Below are positions 1 through 9,689 of a stretch of 64,000 nt of DNA, in pieces; the first letter of the stretch is position 1; each line of letters begins with the position of its first letter. The notes below the pieces were generated by a model. That model made no database searches, had not been told where the DNA came from, and was given only the letters and a program-made list of their open reading frames with translations. Source of the stretch: Chryseobacterium camelliae (lineage in GTDB: Bacteria > Bacteroidota > Bacteroidia > Flavobacteriales > Weeksellaceae); contig NZ_CP115859.1 in NCBI RefSeq assembly GCF_027920545.1, forward strand, positions 2,697,001 to 2,761,000. Reading direction: 5' to 3'. A program made the position numbers and the translations under genes.

Positions 1-970
1 AAACGACAACCGGTTTGGAATTGTGACTTAAATTATTGAACGTACTTTCTCTGACTTCCTGATCAAAAGTATTGATCCAAAAATCGAGAATATGATTGGT
101 AAAAACATTTTCGTAAATCGGAACGTTTTCAAGTCTTTTCTCTTTTTTATTGAAGAGCATTAGTCCGAAATTAAGTTCCGGAACATCAAAATAAGATTTA
201 AAAATTTCTTTTAAATTCTCATCAGGAACCAGGTTTTCAGGATTAATTTCAATCATCGTAGATTTTAAATCTGATAAAGCGACTTCCGAAGTACAATCTA
301 CGAGGGAAATAATTGTAAATCCGCTTAATATCCAGGATTTTGATGGAAAATATCTTTTCCAAAGCGTAATATCATCCAGGTTTTCCAACAGCATATCTAT
401 GACTGCATCTGAAGGAATGGGTGCATCCTTAGTAGGATAAACATCTGAAAAATCCGAATTTACAGTAATTTTATAATGCTTCATGATTCCCTGTTTATTG
501 GGAATATCATAATAAAAGGGGAGTGACGTTTTGATATCTCTTTTGAAATAGGTCTGCAAAATCAGGCAGCTGCAGAAAACATAAAATTCGTCATCATCAA
601 TGTTTCTGAGCTCAATTTCAAAATCTTTTCCTGCTTCTTTCAGAATATTTTTGAAACGTTCCGTATAATTGAACGTAATATTGGACAGCGGAATACTTGC
701 GGCTTTGATTTCGTTGTTCGTTAAACCGGTAGGGAAGAGGTCTGCCAATAAAAGTTTGATGATATCTTCGTATTTGTCTAATAAAGAAGGGTCCTGAAAG
801 CCATTTTTAAGCTCCTGGAAATTGTTGGTTTTCTCGATCAGTGATTCGGCATAATTTGCCCGGTATTCTAATCGGTCATTATAACGGATATGCTCCAGCA
901 CATCCAAATATTTTTTGAATGATATATAAACCTGAAATGGAGCGTCTTTCTTATAAAGGTTTGCCAACAA
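1..970 (-). CDS. Partial conserved protein, possibly GAF-domain family (3' end outside window)
   Basis: The minus strand is open from about position 970 to the window edge, giving about 323 residues without a stop. No ATG lies near the 5' end; two consecutive TTG codons at 970-965 follow an in-frame stop at 991-989, so a TTG start is inferred. The protein begins LANLYKKDAPFQ and is soluble, rich in Asn, Asp, Lys and Leu, with no signal peptide. It reminds me of the N-terminal part of a flavobacterial protein family usually named GAF domain-containing protein, but the GAF domain itself would lie outside the window. The family call is from memory and weak; the reading frame itself is convincing. 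Confidence 0.6.
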   Translation of the reverse strand, partial: MLANLYKKDAPFQVYISFKKYLDVLEHIRYNDRLEYRANYAESLIEKTNNFQELKNGFQDPSLLDKYEDIIKLLLADLFPTGLTNNEIKAASIPLSNITFNYTERFKNILKEAGKDFEIELRNIDDDEFYVFCSCLILQTYFKRDIKTSLPFYYDIPNKQGIMKHYKITVNSDFSDVYPTKDAPIPSDAVIDMLLENLDDITLWKRYFPSKSWILSGFTIISLVDCTSEVALSDLKSTMIEINPENLVPDENLKEIFKSYFDVPELNFGLMLFNKKEKRLENVPIYENVFTNHILDFWINTFDQEVRESTFNNLSHNSKPVVV

Positions 971-1105
971 CTTAAATTTAGAGTAAAGTTATGAAAAAAA
1001 TAGATTTTTAGGGGAAATGGAAAGTGGAAAAATCTTTAAAATCTCCCTAAATTAATGTATTGAAAAGCAAAAACTAAATTAAAAGGAATTATAAAAAATA
1101 TTGAT

Positions 1106-1993
1106 TTATTTACTTCTTTGATAGGCTCTTTCGGGAATTTTTGATACCTCTTTTTTCTGGGATTTCATTAAGGATATGTATTTTTGATACGTCTCTTTAG
1201 CTTTATTCTTATCATTCAGATCCCAATAACTATCTGCTAGATTTAAATAAGCAACAACCCTTTCCGGTGATTTTTTTATAATTTCTTCCAGCAAAGCATG
1301 TGACGAATAGTTTTCTCCAATTTGTTGAAGAGCATAAGCCTGATTATTTGCGGTCTCAATATTGGTGATCTCTAAAGATGGTTTTGCTACTTTGGGATAA
1401 TTGATATATAGATCTTCCGGTGTAGATCGGTATGTTTCTTTAGCAAATATTCTTTTTTGGGAATCATATAAGAAATTTACCGGGGCTGAAGTATTGAAGT
1501 TATCATGTATATCTGAGCCTAAAGATTGTATGTCTTCATAAGTTTTTCCGTTCATTGCATAATGATTGAAGTATAGCTTGTTTAATGAAACACCTTCTCT
1601 TCCAAACTTTATAACTTCTTTATAAGCAAGTGTAAGTCCTTTCTGAGAATAAACAAATACATATTTTTCTTTAATTTTAGTATCAGAAGCATTTAAATCA
1701 TACAATAAAGAGAAGCTATTTCCCTTCTCCTGAATAAACTCAGTTGAAACAGACATTTCATTGATGATTAAATCTTTGTATACAGTCTGTTTGTTATCGC
1801 AGTTGAGAATAATATTCCGGTCTTGTATAGTAACCTTACACGCTGGAGTATTATCCTGTTTAAGATCATTTGTAATATGGTTGTTGTCTTTATTGTTGAG
1901 TGCGATCTCAGAATTTGTTGTTTTGCTCTCAGATTTTTTACATGAATAATTAAAGAAAATAAAAAATGTTATAAATGCTATAAAGTATTTCAT
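1106..1993 (-). CDS. Lipoprotein with C-terminal TPR repeat
   Basis: The 295-residue product starts with a hydrophobic signal (MKYFIAFITFFIFF) ending in the lipobox NYSC followed by KK, so it should be a lipidated envelope protein. Residues 30-200 are not recognised. From about residue 215 to 280 there is a TPR-like helical pair (alternating A/L/Y pattern, AYLNLADSYWDLNDKNKA). It lies 12 bp downstream of the ankyrin lipoprotein on the same strand and is the last gene of the minus-strand set that begins with the LysM proteins at 6.6 kb. A role as accessory or immunity protein for the GH19 protein is possible from position only. Confidence 0.7.
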   Translation of the reverse strand: MKYFIAFITFFIFFNYSCKKSESKTTNSEIALNNKDNNHITNDLKQDNTPACKVTIQDRNIILNCDNKQTVYKDLIINEMSVSTEFIQEKGNSFSLLYDLNASDTKIKEKYVFVYSQKGLTLAYKEVIKFGREGVSLNKLYFNHYAMNGKTYEDIQSLGSDIHDNFNTSAPVNFLYDSQKRIFAKETYRSTPEDLYINYPKVAKPSLEITNIETANNQAYALQQIGENYSSHALLEEIIKKSPERVVAYLNLADSYWDLNDKNKAKETYQKYISLMKSQKKEVSKIPERAYQRSK

Positions 1994-2005
1994 ATGGTTT
2001 GATGA

Positions 2006-2635
2006 TTAAGGTATTAGTTGACTCCACTCTTTGCCTTTCCTAGAAATCAAATATTTAACAGAATTTCCATTCTTGTCGTGAATATTAATATTCACTCCAT
2101 TATCTATCAGTTTCTTTGCAATTTGTAAATTATTGTTTTCTATCGCTACTAGTATGGGTATGTAGGTATAGTCGGTCTCAGCTACATTTGCAGCATTAAT
2201 GTTTGCCCCTTTTTTAATAAGGATATTTAAAATTTCTTTTTCATTGAGTTTTACAGCCAGAGCAACGGGAGTTAGTCCTTCTTCTGTGTATATCTTGTTA
2301 AAATCCACTTTGATTGTACTTAAATATTCAACAATTTTAACCCGATTATTTTCGATCGCAACATATAGGGCGTCATATTCGTATATATCATCTGTTTTGG
2401 CCAAATTGACATCTGCTCCTTTTGATAGTAATTCTTTTACTTCTGATAATTTATTTTCTTTACAGGCAATTCCTAGCTTTGTGTAGGTGTCACCATTACT
2501 TTGTTCTGTAAATTGGTTAATTTTTTCAGCGTGAATACTATTCATTTTATTATTAGAAATAGTATCATTCTTTTTACATGCAATTAATAAACCTGCATGC
2601 ATTATAAATATAAATAGTAGATAAGTTTTTTTCAT
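2006..2635 (-). CDS. Ankyrin-repeat lipoprotein, candidate immunity protein
   Basis: The 209-residue product has a signal peptide with lipobox LIAC at about residue 20. Residues 50-200 form about four ankyrin repeats, seen in the recurring pattern of LL..GADVN, DALYVAIENN, TPVALAV, LIKKGANIN and LIDNGVNIN. Its start lies one base after the stop of the GH19 protein gene, so the two are translationally close. Small ankyrin proteins are often encoded beside peptidoglycan-acting or type VI effectors and neutralise them. An immunity role is therefore plausible here but is inferred from position. Confidence 0.75.
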   Translation of the reverse strand: MKKTYLLFIFIMHAGLLIACKKNDTISNNKMNSIHAEKINQFTEQSNGDTYTKLGIACKENKLSEVKELLSKGADVNLAKTDDIYEYDALYVAIENNRVKIVEYLSTIKVDFNKIYTEEGLTPVALAVKLNEKEILNILIKKGANINAANVAETDYTYIPILVAIENNNLQIAKKLIDNGVNINIHDKNGNSVKYLISRKGKEWSQLIP

Positions 2636-2636
2636 G

Positions 2637-4694
2637 TTACGGTACTTTTGTCTCTACATGTACTGCCGGTTCTTTAGCATCATATTTAATTTTATCATTT
2701 TGAATTACATTATCCAGCGGATGTATTATTTTAGTTACTGCCGGATCTTTTACCAACTCTCTTATAAGATCACGAGGATTTTTTGCTCCTCTTGTATAAG
2801 AGATATCTATGATATTATTTTTTTTATACACTTCTTCGCTTACACAATGTAATGATACCCTTTTACCTGCTACAGACAATTCTTTTATTTTGTTATCCAT
2901 ATCAGAAATTATTTTCTCTTTATTATGTCCGGCATTTTTACCGGCATTAAAAACAGCCACAACTTCTCTTCCCGGTGCTGCATAACGGATGTGGTTTCCG
3001 TTATTCTCATTTTCATACATTACTTCTGCTTGTTTTCTAGTAGAACGTATTGTACTTGTAATGATTAATTGGTCGTTGGCTGAATTCTTTGCAGCTTTTT
3101 CTAATAATGAAATAGTAAACTGGCTCACTACATTTCTCCTGTCTGCCGTTAATCCGGCATCAAATGAAACGATATTGCCGGTGGGAGTTGAAGCCGGTTC
3201 AGGTGTGGTATTATTGCCACAGTTACATTTTTTAATGTTTAAACATTTTTCAATTTTCTCGGCATATCCGGCAATCGTTGCAGCTTTATCCGTTCCGTTG
3301 ATTACTCTTCTTGCGTTTGTATAATCTTTTTGAGTCTCGGTTATATAATTTGAAAGTTTTTTGCCGGTAAAAATACCTTCTTCACTTCCATATATCATAA
3401 TTTTGACCGCTAATTCATGATTTAGAGCATTCTCTCTTTTATCAACAAGATTAACGCCAAACTTTTCTTGCATCCTTCTATAGTTTTTCTTCCAGGTCAA
3501 TTGTACATAGCCTCTCCCAAAATATTTTTCTCCATCACCCTGTTTTGTATTTTCATTCTCTAAAGCCATTTTTTTTCGAGTTTCATTTTTACCAAGAACG
3601 GGGTCATACATTTCTTCAAAATATTTTTTCCTAACATTCCAGCTTAACCAGTTGGCTTCTTCAATAGGGTCGAAACTATGACCGGTTTCATGTTTGGCCG
3701 TAGCCAGCATATAGGCAATGTGATATTTGTTGCAGCATCTTTTTTCATTTGAATAATATTCAGAAATACTTCTGAACATTCTTTTCAGGCTGGTTTTTAC
3801 TGAATTGGGCAGAGGAATTTTATTTCCTTTTTTATCTTTTGTTGGAAATTCTTCATCGTATGTTTTTAAAAAATGTTCTTCATCAATTATGCAGCAGTCT
3901 TCTTGTCCGGTAGTAGAAGGGTTTTGTCCAACGTTTGTTGCTGTATTTCCATTTTCAGGAACAGGGTTGTTTCCTGTGCCGGCCACAGATATTGTTGCAT
4001 TTAAAACTTGCACGGTTTGAACGCTGTGTGTAGAAACGTTATTATGCTTTACCACTAAATAATATTCATGTTCTCCGCCTTCTAACATAGAAGATATTCC
4101 GCTGCCCTGTGCTTTTTGCATCAAGAGCTGTGTAAGAACGATATTTTCATAGTTTAATCCATCTGAATTTACTGTAATTTGTTTTTCATACAATAATGTA
4201 TTCTCAGTTTGATCATGCCCGACGTTTGAAGTTGTATCTCTTTCCCATACCTGAAGAAACAATTTTTCTTTAAATAGATTTTGGGTTTTTACTTCCGCAA
4301 CAAGAGTTTGCCCATATTTAGGTTTCGCTGTAATACGTTTTCTATTACTGTCGAAAAGAGTTAAAGAAACAATTTTAGGGGTACCTTTTACGGGCTTTAT
4401 GTGTACAATGGTATTGCCTTTTTTCTCTGGTAAATTTAAATATCCTTCTACAAAAAACTCGTATCCATAAGCCTTTTCTTCAAACGTAAAGGTTCCGATA
4501 GGCCCTTTCTTTTTAATATTGGTTGAAGTATAATTTCCATTATCTCTTTTTCGGAATAATTCCCATGTTACATGAGCTCCTGTTCTCTGATTTTTAGGTG
4601 TATTGGGGTACCATTCCGTTACAGAATAAGATGCAGGCTCTCCTAATTTTGGGTTTTTAGGACCGGTAATTTTTGCTACTCCTCTTTTTGCCAT
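2637..4694 (-). CDS. Large protein with GH19 chitinase/lysozyme-like domain, candidate contractile-system effector
   Basis: The protein has 685 residues and no signal peptide. Residues 1-235 look like beta-sandwich domains (many VTWELF, EYYLVVKHN type strands). Residues 300-490 match a GH19-type lysozyme/chitinase core: AKHETGHSF with the catalytic-type Glu, then YFGRGYVQLTWKKNY and MIYGSEEG. Residues 500-670 form a further domain of unknown type with LIITSTIRSTRKQAEVMYE and HCVSEEV, perhaps a D,D-peptidase-like fold. The likely target is peptidoglycan. It lies 15 bp after the DUF4280 PAAR-like gene and one base before an ankyrin lipoprotein gene. The order tip, effector, immunity fits cargo of a contractile (type VI-like) system, although no VgrG or sheath gene is in the window. 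Confidence 0.75.
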   Translation of the reverse strand: MAKRGVAKITGPKNPKLGEPASYSVTEWYPNTPKNQRTGAHVTWELFRKRDNGNYTSTNIKKKGPIGTFTFEEKAYGYEFFVEGYLNLPEKKGNTIVHIKPVKGTPKIVSLTLFDSNRKRITAKPKYGQTLVAEVKTQNLFKEKLFLQVWERDTTSNVGHDQTENTLLYEKQITVNSDGLNYENIVLTQLLMQKAQGSGISSMLEGGEHEYYLVVKHNNVSTHSVQTVQVLNATISVAGTGNNPVPENGNTATNVGQNPSTTGQEDCCIIDEEHFLKTYDEEFPTKDKKGNKIPLPNSVKTSLKRMFRSISEYYSNEKRCCNKYHIAYMLATAKHETGHSFDPIEEANWLSWNVRKKYFEEMYDPVLGKNETRKKMALENENTKQGDGEKYFGRGYVQLTWKKNYRRMQEKFGVNLVDKRENALNHELAVKIMIYGSEEGIFTGKKLSNYITETQKDYTNARRVINGTDKAATIAGYAEKIEKCLNIKKCNCGNNTTPEPASTPTGNIVSFDAGLTADRRNVVSQFTISLLEKAAKNSANDQLIITSTIRSTRKQAEVMYENENNGNHIRYAAPGREVVAVFNAGKNAGHNKEKIISDMDNKIKELSVAGKRVSLHCVSEEVYKKNNIIDISYTRGAKNPRDLIRELVKDPAVTKIIHPLDNVIQNDKIKYDAKEPAVHVETKVP

Positions 4695-4709
4695 CGTTTC
4701 TGTTTTTAA

Positions 4710-5567
4710 TTAAAATGCGTAGTTATTTTCGGTATTTACTTCAGCTTTAAATTCCTCAAAATTTATAATGGGATTATAGATATTTTGTTCTTGAGAATTA
4801 GCAGTCATCAGACTGGATTTCCCAACCTCACTTTGTTGACCATGTTTCAGGATCGTAATTTTTCCACCGGTAGAGCACATGAGTTCGGAGAGTTCGGTGA
4901 CACAGCTTTTACCCAGGACTTTCACTTTATCATAGGTTTTTTGCCATTTTCCTGCAGGAGCATAAGCACAGGGAAGATATCCTCCCGAGGTTGGTTTTAG
5001 CTTGCATTGTCCAAAAGGTTGTGCAGCTGGATTAAATTGTAAATCATCTTCAGTTACGGCAAGAAAATCTGCCTGCATATCAGCATTATTCCAATAATGT
5101 TTTTGATGGGAGGTTACCTTAAGCTGCGGAAAGCTAAATCCCTGATTGCATTGGCATGTTCCGTTTTGAATCACAAAATACTTACCATCATGTTCACTGG
5201 AAGTATTTTCTTTTGGTTGTTCATTGTTCTGCTTCTCTTCTGCTTCTTTGGCTGAATCGTCTTTTGGATTTTCTTCCGATTCGTTATTGGTATTTGTACC
5301 TTTATCTAAGAATTCATAATCTTCTCCTTCTTCAATAAAGGGTTCTTCCTGTATGGTTTTTTCTGCATTTTTTTTAGTTTCTTCCTTCATGAATTGTGGA
5401 TCATCCGGAATGAGAATCTGTTTTCCTGCTTCTACTTCATCATTCATTATACTATCTTTTTCACAATATAAATTGTGAAAGGTCTTCAGATAGTTTCCGT
5501 CTTTTATATTAAACCTTTTGGCAAGACTGGAAAAGGTATCGTTAGGTTGTGTAAAATAGGTTTTCAT
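4710..5567 (-). CDS. LysM plus DUF4280 (PAAR-like) tip protein
   Basis: The 285-residue protein begins with a LysM-like segment (residues 4-52, QPNDTFSSLAKRFNI ... ILIPDDP). A charged Glu/Lys/Asn linker (about 60-125) is followed by a Cys-rich DUF4280 region (about 130-260), with NGTCQCNQG, FGQCKLKP, GYLPCAYAP and GKSCVTELSELMCSTGGKI. DUF4280 is a PAAR-like domain that caps the spike of contractile secretion systems and carries effectors. It lies between a second LysM protein (one base apart) and the GH19 effector, so it probably mounts that effector on a spike. Confidence 0.75.
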   Translation of the reverse strand: MKTYFTQPNDTFSSLAKRFNIKDGNYLKTFHNLYCEKDSIMNDEVEAGKQILIPDDPQFMKEETKKNAEKTIQEEPFIEEGEDYEFLDKGTNTNNESEENPKDDSAKEAEEKQNNEQPKENTSSEHDGKYFVIQNGTCQCNQGFSFPQLKVTSHQKHYWNNADMQADFLAVTEDDLQFNPAAQPFGQCKLKPTSGGYLPCAYAPAGKWQKTYDKVKVLGKSCVTELSELMCSTGGKITILKHGQQSEVGKSSLMTANSQEQNIYNPIINFEEFKAEVNTENNYAF

Positions 5568-5568
5568 A

Positions 5569-6594
5569 TTAAGTTTGGTTTATTGATAGATGGTGTTTAA
5601 AATATAATTCTTCCTGCTGCCAAAGTGTAATTACAGCTTGTGCTTCAGAGAGTTGTTTGGATTTGGTGGATGTGGTGTATTCAATATATATTTCCCCTTT
5701 AATACGATCATCTGATACACTGTCATTAAACCGTCTGCTTTTTATAACTTCCAGTAGTGTACAATGATCATTAATATTTCCTTTAACCGTTGTTTTAATG
5801 GTCTGCGAATCATTATTTATATAGTGTTCAGTTTCAAATTCACAGTGTACAGAGAACGAATTGGGATAAACAGTAAAAGCTTCTGTCCAAACTAATGTTT
5901 TGTGAAACCAGTCCATTTTCGGAAATAAAACTTGGTATAAAAGGGTAGAAGTTAAGTGTTTGAAGAGGTAATTTTCATTGCTGAGATTTTCTTCAAACAA
6001 ATCCAGATATTTTTTTGGAATTTCTCCTGAAAAAAAGTCTTCGATGTCGCATCGTTTATTTTTAAATTTTTTTAAGACTTTCTGCGGTTCAAATATTTCT
6101 TGTAAAATCCCGTTACCTGAAATTATAAACGGAACGGGAGAGATGGTTTGCATGCAAGCTATCGAAAGAGAGGAGATTTTATCATCAGGTTTTATATGAT
6201 CCTTTTTGAAATCTGTTTGATTTACTGATATAATGGTTTGGTGTTTTTTATCTTCAACAATTAAGTCGACTTGATACTCTATTGATATCTCTTTTTCCGT
6301 AGACCATTCAATATTTTCTTTAATAGTATAATGCTCCGAATGAAACTCTTTGGAGTATTCTTTAGAAGGGAGTAATTGCTGTTGCCGTTTTAAGTTTTCT
6401 TCTTTATTGGTATAATTTGTTGAGATTAAGATATAATTTACACCTTTCAGATTTTCAACATATAATCTGTTCATTTTCTCACACCTGCTGTTATGAAAGT
6501 TTTTTAAATCTTCCTTTGTTATTTTTAGGCGCGATGCTATAGAAGAAAGAGTGTCGTTTGGGCGAACATTATATTTTATAAAATTAATTTCCAT
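5569..6594 (-). CDS. LysM-domain protein, first gene of effector set
   Basis: The 341-residue protein starts with a LysM-like repeat (residues 8-55: YNVRPNDTLSSIASRLKIT ... ISTNY) much like that of the next gene. The rest is not recognised; it is hydrophilic with many strands and no signal peptide. It probably opens the operon, because the 197 bases upstream are non-coding and end at the nuoN terminator. Cytoplasmic LysM proteins in such loci often act as adaptors or chaperones for tip-linked effectors. Here that role is inferred from position. Confidence 0.65.
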   Translation of the reverse strand: MEINFIKYNVRPNDTLSSIASRLKITKEDLKNFHNSRCEKMNRLYVENLKGVNYILISTNYTNKEENLKRQQQLLPSKEYSKEFHSEHYTIKENIEWSTEKEISIEYQVDLIVEDKKHQTIISVNQTDFKKDHIKPDDKISSLSIACMQTISPVPFIISGNGILQEIFEPQKVLKKFKNKRCDIEDFFSGEIPKKYLDLFEENLSNENYLFKHLTSTLLYQVLFPKMDWFHKTLVWTEAFTVYPNSFSVHCEFETEHYINNDSQTIKTTVKGNINDHCTLLEVIKSRRFNDSVSDDRIKGEIYIEYTTSTKSKQLSEAQAVITLWQQEELYFKHHLSINQT

Positions 6595-6743
6595 AGCCGG
6601 TGATAAATTATGAGATAAAGCTAAAAAAAATCACTTTATTGAACTAATAATTTTGGAAATTGTAGTAGTTCTACGATAGTGTAATGTACACTCCTGGAAT
6701 ATTTTAACAAATTATATGTGTAATTGTACTATGATTAAAACAA

Positions 6744-6771
6744 AAAAGCACAACAGAAATGTTGTGCTTTT
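6744..6771 (-). terminator. Terminator after nuoN
   Basis: A perfect 12-bp stem (AAAAGCACAACA / TGTTGTGCTTTT) encloses a GAAA loop. On the minus strand the stem is followed by a T run, so it ends the nuo operon 20 bases after the nuoN stop. Confidence 0.85.
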
Positions 6772-6791
6772 GTATATTTTTTGGATTGATT

Positions 6792-8177
6792 CTACAACCC
6801 GATTAATCTTGCAAACAGATCAGGGAAAACTCCCAACACAATAATTGAAGCAATTACAAAAACTCCTACAATATTGTAAGTAAGCGTTACTTTTTCTGAA
6901 GATTTGAATGTACTTTCTTTGAAGAAGAACATAGAGATGATTAATCTCAAATAATAAGCAATTGAAACGGCAGAACCTAAAACGGCTACCAATACCAGGA
7001 AAACTCCGTGGTTAGAATTCATTGCCTGGGAGAATAAAGCAAATTTCCCCATGAAACCGGCTGTTAACGGAATCCCTGCCATTGAAAGCATTGAGATTGC
7101 CGCTGTTGTTGCCAATAAAGGTTCTGTTTTTGCCAATCCTTTGAAAGCTCCGAAAGATGTTTCTCTTTTTAGTTTTTCAACGTAAATCAGACACATGAAA
7201 ACTCCTACTGTTGATAAAGCGTATGCAAATAAATAGAACGCTAAATTATAAGTAGAAAGGCTTGTCATTCCGAAAAACACCAACCCGATGTATCCTGCGT
7301 GGGAAACTGAAGAATAGGCCAACATTCTTTTGGCATTCGTCTGAGCAAGACCCATAACGTTTGCTAAAAGCAATGTGATAATTAAGAATACTCCGAAAAC
7401 GTTGATCCATTCTTCTGTAACACCTCCGAAACCGATGGTCATTAATCTGAATAGTGCGAAGAATCCTGAGATCTTTACAACACTTGCCATGAAGGCAGTA
7501 ATTAATGAAGGTGCTCCATAATACACATCAGGACTCCACATGTGGAAAGGTGCTAATGCTACTTTGAATGCCAATGCACAAAGAATCAATAAAACTCCTA
7601 GGATGAACATCACATCTTTAGGGTTTGAAACTCCGAAACCCTGAATTTTATATAAATCAAAACTTCCGACACTTCCGTAGATAAATGCAATACCGAAAAG
7701 TAAGAAACCTGTCGCGAATGCACCCATTAAGAAGTATTTGATTGAAGCTTCGTTTGATCTCAAATCCGTTTTGTTAGCTCCCGCCATTACATATAAAGGA
7801 ATAGAAAGAATCTCAACTCCTAAGAATAACGTTACTAAATTCTGGTATCCGAAAAGGATAATTCCACCGCATAATGCAAAAAGCATCAAAGCGTATAATT
7901 CTGACTGGTGGCTTCTGTGGTTGCTGAATGCAAAACCTCCCAAAAAAAATAATAATAATGTCGTTACGATTGATATTTTAGTGAATAACGCAGTATTGTC
8001 GGTATAGTCATACATATGTCTGTATTGTGCAAAGAAAGCACATTCAGGCATAAAACTTACCCATAATGCGATGATTAATCCCAAAATCCCAATGTATCTT
8101 GCGAATTTCCCTTGTTCAAAAACTCCTGAAAATAACGCAACAACTGCCGTTAGGAAAACAATAATTAAAACACTCAT
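6792..8177 (-). CDS. nuoN: NADH-quinone oxidoreductase subunit N
   Basis: NuoN is one of the three antiporter-like proton-pumping subunits in the membrane arm of complex I. The 461-residue product has about 14 hydrophobic helices and the conserved core with LAPFHMWSPDVYYGAP (about residue 210) and KRMLAYSSVSHAGYIG (about 283-298). Length fits bacterial NuoN. It is the last gene of the operon, 16 bp after nuoM, and is followed by a strong terminator. Confidence 0.97.
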   Translation of the reverse strand: MSVLIIVFLTAVVALFSGVFEQGKFARYIGILGLIIALWVSFMPECAFFAQYRHMYDYTDNTALFTKISIVTTLLLFFLGGFAFSNHRSHQSELYALMLFALCGGIILFGYQNLVTLFLGVEILSIPLYVMAGANKTDLRSNEASIKYFLMGAFATGFLLFGIAFIYGSVGSFDLYKIQGFGVSNPKDVMFILGVLLILCALAFKVALAPFHMWSPDVYYGAPSLITAFMASVVKISGFFALFRLMTIGFGGVTEEWINVFGVFLIITLLLANVMGLAQTNAKRMLAYSSVSHAGYIGLVFFGMTSLSTYNLAFYLFAYALSTVGVFMCLIYVEKLKRETSFGAFKGLAKTEPLLATTAAISMLSMAGIPLTAGFMGKFALFSQAMNSNHGVFLVLVAVLGSAVSIAYYLRLIISMFFFKESTFKSSEKVTLTYNIVGVFVIASIIVLGVFPDLFARLIGL

Positions 8178-8193
8178 TTCTTAAAATATCAAA

Positions 8194-9687
8194 TTAGCTT
8201 ACCATTGATTGGTAGATAAACTTCAACGAACTATTCACCATTTCGATTATCGGTTGTGGGAAAATACCAAATACAATCACAAAAACCGCTAAACTTGCCA
8301 ATACAGAGAATTCTACTGCAGATAAATCTTTTACTGTACTCAAAACTGCATCATCACCTTGTCCGAACATTGCCTTTCCGTAGAATCTCAATAAATATAC
8401 AGCACAAAGAATTACCGTAAGACCGGCGATTACAGCAGCCAATCCGTTAAAGTCATAGACAGACTTCAACAAGATAAATTCTCCGATGAATCCATTAGTC
8501 AATGGAACTCCCATTGAACCTAATATAATGATCAGGAACAATACGGCAAACTTAGGAGCTACTTTCGCCAGACCTCCCATTTGTCTGATGTCTCTTGATT
8601 TAAATCTCTTATATAAAATATCACAGCAGTAGAATAAACCTACAACGTTGATACCGTGGGCAAACGTTTGAACCAAAGCACCTTCAGCACCTTCGATGTT
8701 GAAAGTTCCTCTTAACGTAACTACTGCAGAAGCGAAGATACCAGCAACCATCAATCCAACGTGAGAGAAAGAAGAATACGCAATGATTCTCTTCATATCA
8801 GTTTGGATGATCGCAATTAATGCACCGTGTACAATTCCTACAATCGCAAGAATAATTACAATCTGCCCTGAAATTCCTGCAATCGGAAGCGGAGTGATTG
8901 GTAATAAATAACGCATAACTCCATACACCGCCATTTTAAGCATGATCCCTGATAAAAGCATTGACCCCTGAGTCGGTGAGTAGGTATACGTATCCGGTTG
9001 CCATGTATGGAAAGGGAATACCGGTAATTTCACTGCAAAAGCAAAGAAGATAAACCAGAATACCACAGTCTGTTGTGTTTCGTTTAATTGAGCATTGTAA
9101 AGATCAGTTAGTGCAAAAGAAGCAGAGTGATTGTAAACATAAATCAATCCGGCTAACATGAATAATGACCCAACGAATGTATATACGAAGAATTTCGTAG
9201 TGAATTCAAATCTTTTATTTTCCTGCCCCCAAAGTCCGGCAATAAACCAGATCGGAATCAAAGTTACTTCCCAGAAAATGTAGAACAATAATCCGTCTAG
9301 CGAAGTGAAAACTCCTACAAGCCCGAACTGCATTAGCAGGATCAAACCATAGAACGTATTTCTGTAGCTTACATTTTCGTTAAAAGAAGATAAAATAATG
9401 ATTGGCGCTAAAATATTAGTCAACAATAAAAGAAGCAAGCTCATCCCATCGATACCGAAGTGAAGAGAACTCTTCATGAATTGTGACCAAGGATAATTGA
9501 TCTCGTGCTGTAATACGCTGTCTACTGTCGGAGTAAAATCAAAATCCGCTGCAATGTAGAAGGTAATCAGCATTTGAACCAATGCAATTCCCAGTGCCAA
9601 ATATTTGCTGGAATTATTCTTCCAGGCAAAAACTAATCCCGAACCTACTAGAGGTAATAGTAATAATGTTAATAATAAACAAGACAT
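8194..9687 (-). CDS. nuoM: NADH-quinone oxidoreductase subunit M
   Basis: NuoM is a second antiporter-like subunit of complex I. The 497-residue membrane protein carries the family marks: FYIFWEVTLIPIWFI with the conserved Glu (about residue 147), KLPVFPFHTWQPDTYTYSPT (about 225), and KRIIAYSSFSHVG (about 300). It starts two bases after the nuoL stop, typical of tight coupling within the operon. Confidence 0.97.
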   Translation of the reverse strand: MSCLLLTLLLLPLVGSGLVFAWKNNSSKYLALGIALVQMLITFYIAADFDFTPTVDSVLQHEINYPWSQFMKSSLHFGIDGMSLLLLLLTNILAPIIILSSFNENVSYRNTFYGLILLMQFGLVGVFTSLDGLLFYIFWEVTLIPIWFIAGLWGQENKRFEFTTKFFVYTFVGSLFMLAGLIYVYNHSASFALTDLYNAQLNETQQTVVFWFIFFAFAVKLPVFPFHTWQPDTYTYSPTQGSMLLSGIMLKMAVYGVMRYLLPITPLPIAGISGQIVIILAIVGIVHGALIAIIQTDMKRIIAYSSFSHVGLMVAGIFASAVVTLRGTFNIEGAEGALVQTFAHGINVVGLFYCCDILYKRFKSRDIRQMGGLAKVAPKFAVLFLIIILGSMGVPLTNGFIGEFILLKSVYDFNGLAAVIAGLTVILCAVYLLRFYGKAMFGQGDDAVLSTVKDLSAVEFSVLASLAVFVIVFGIFPQPIIEMVNSSLKFIYQSMVS

Positions 9688-9689
9688 TA

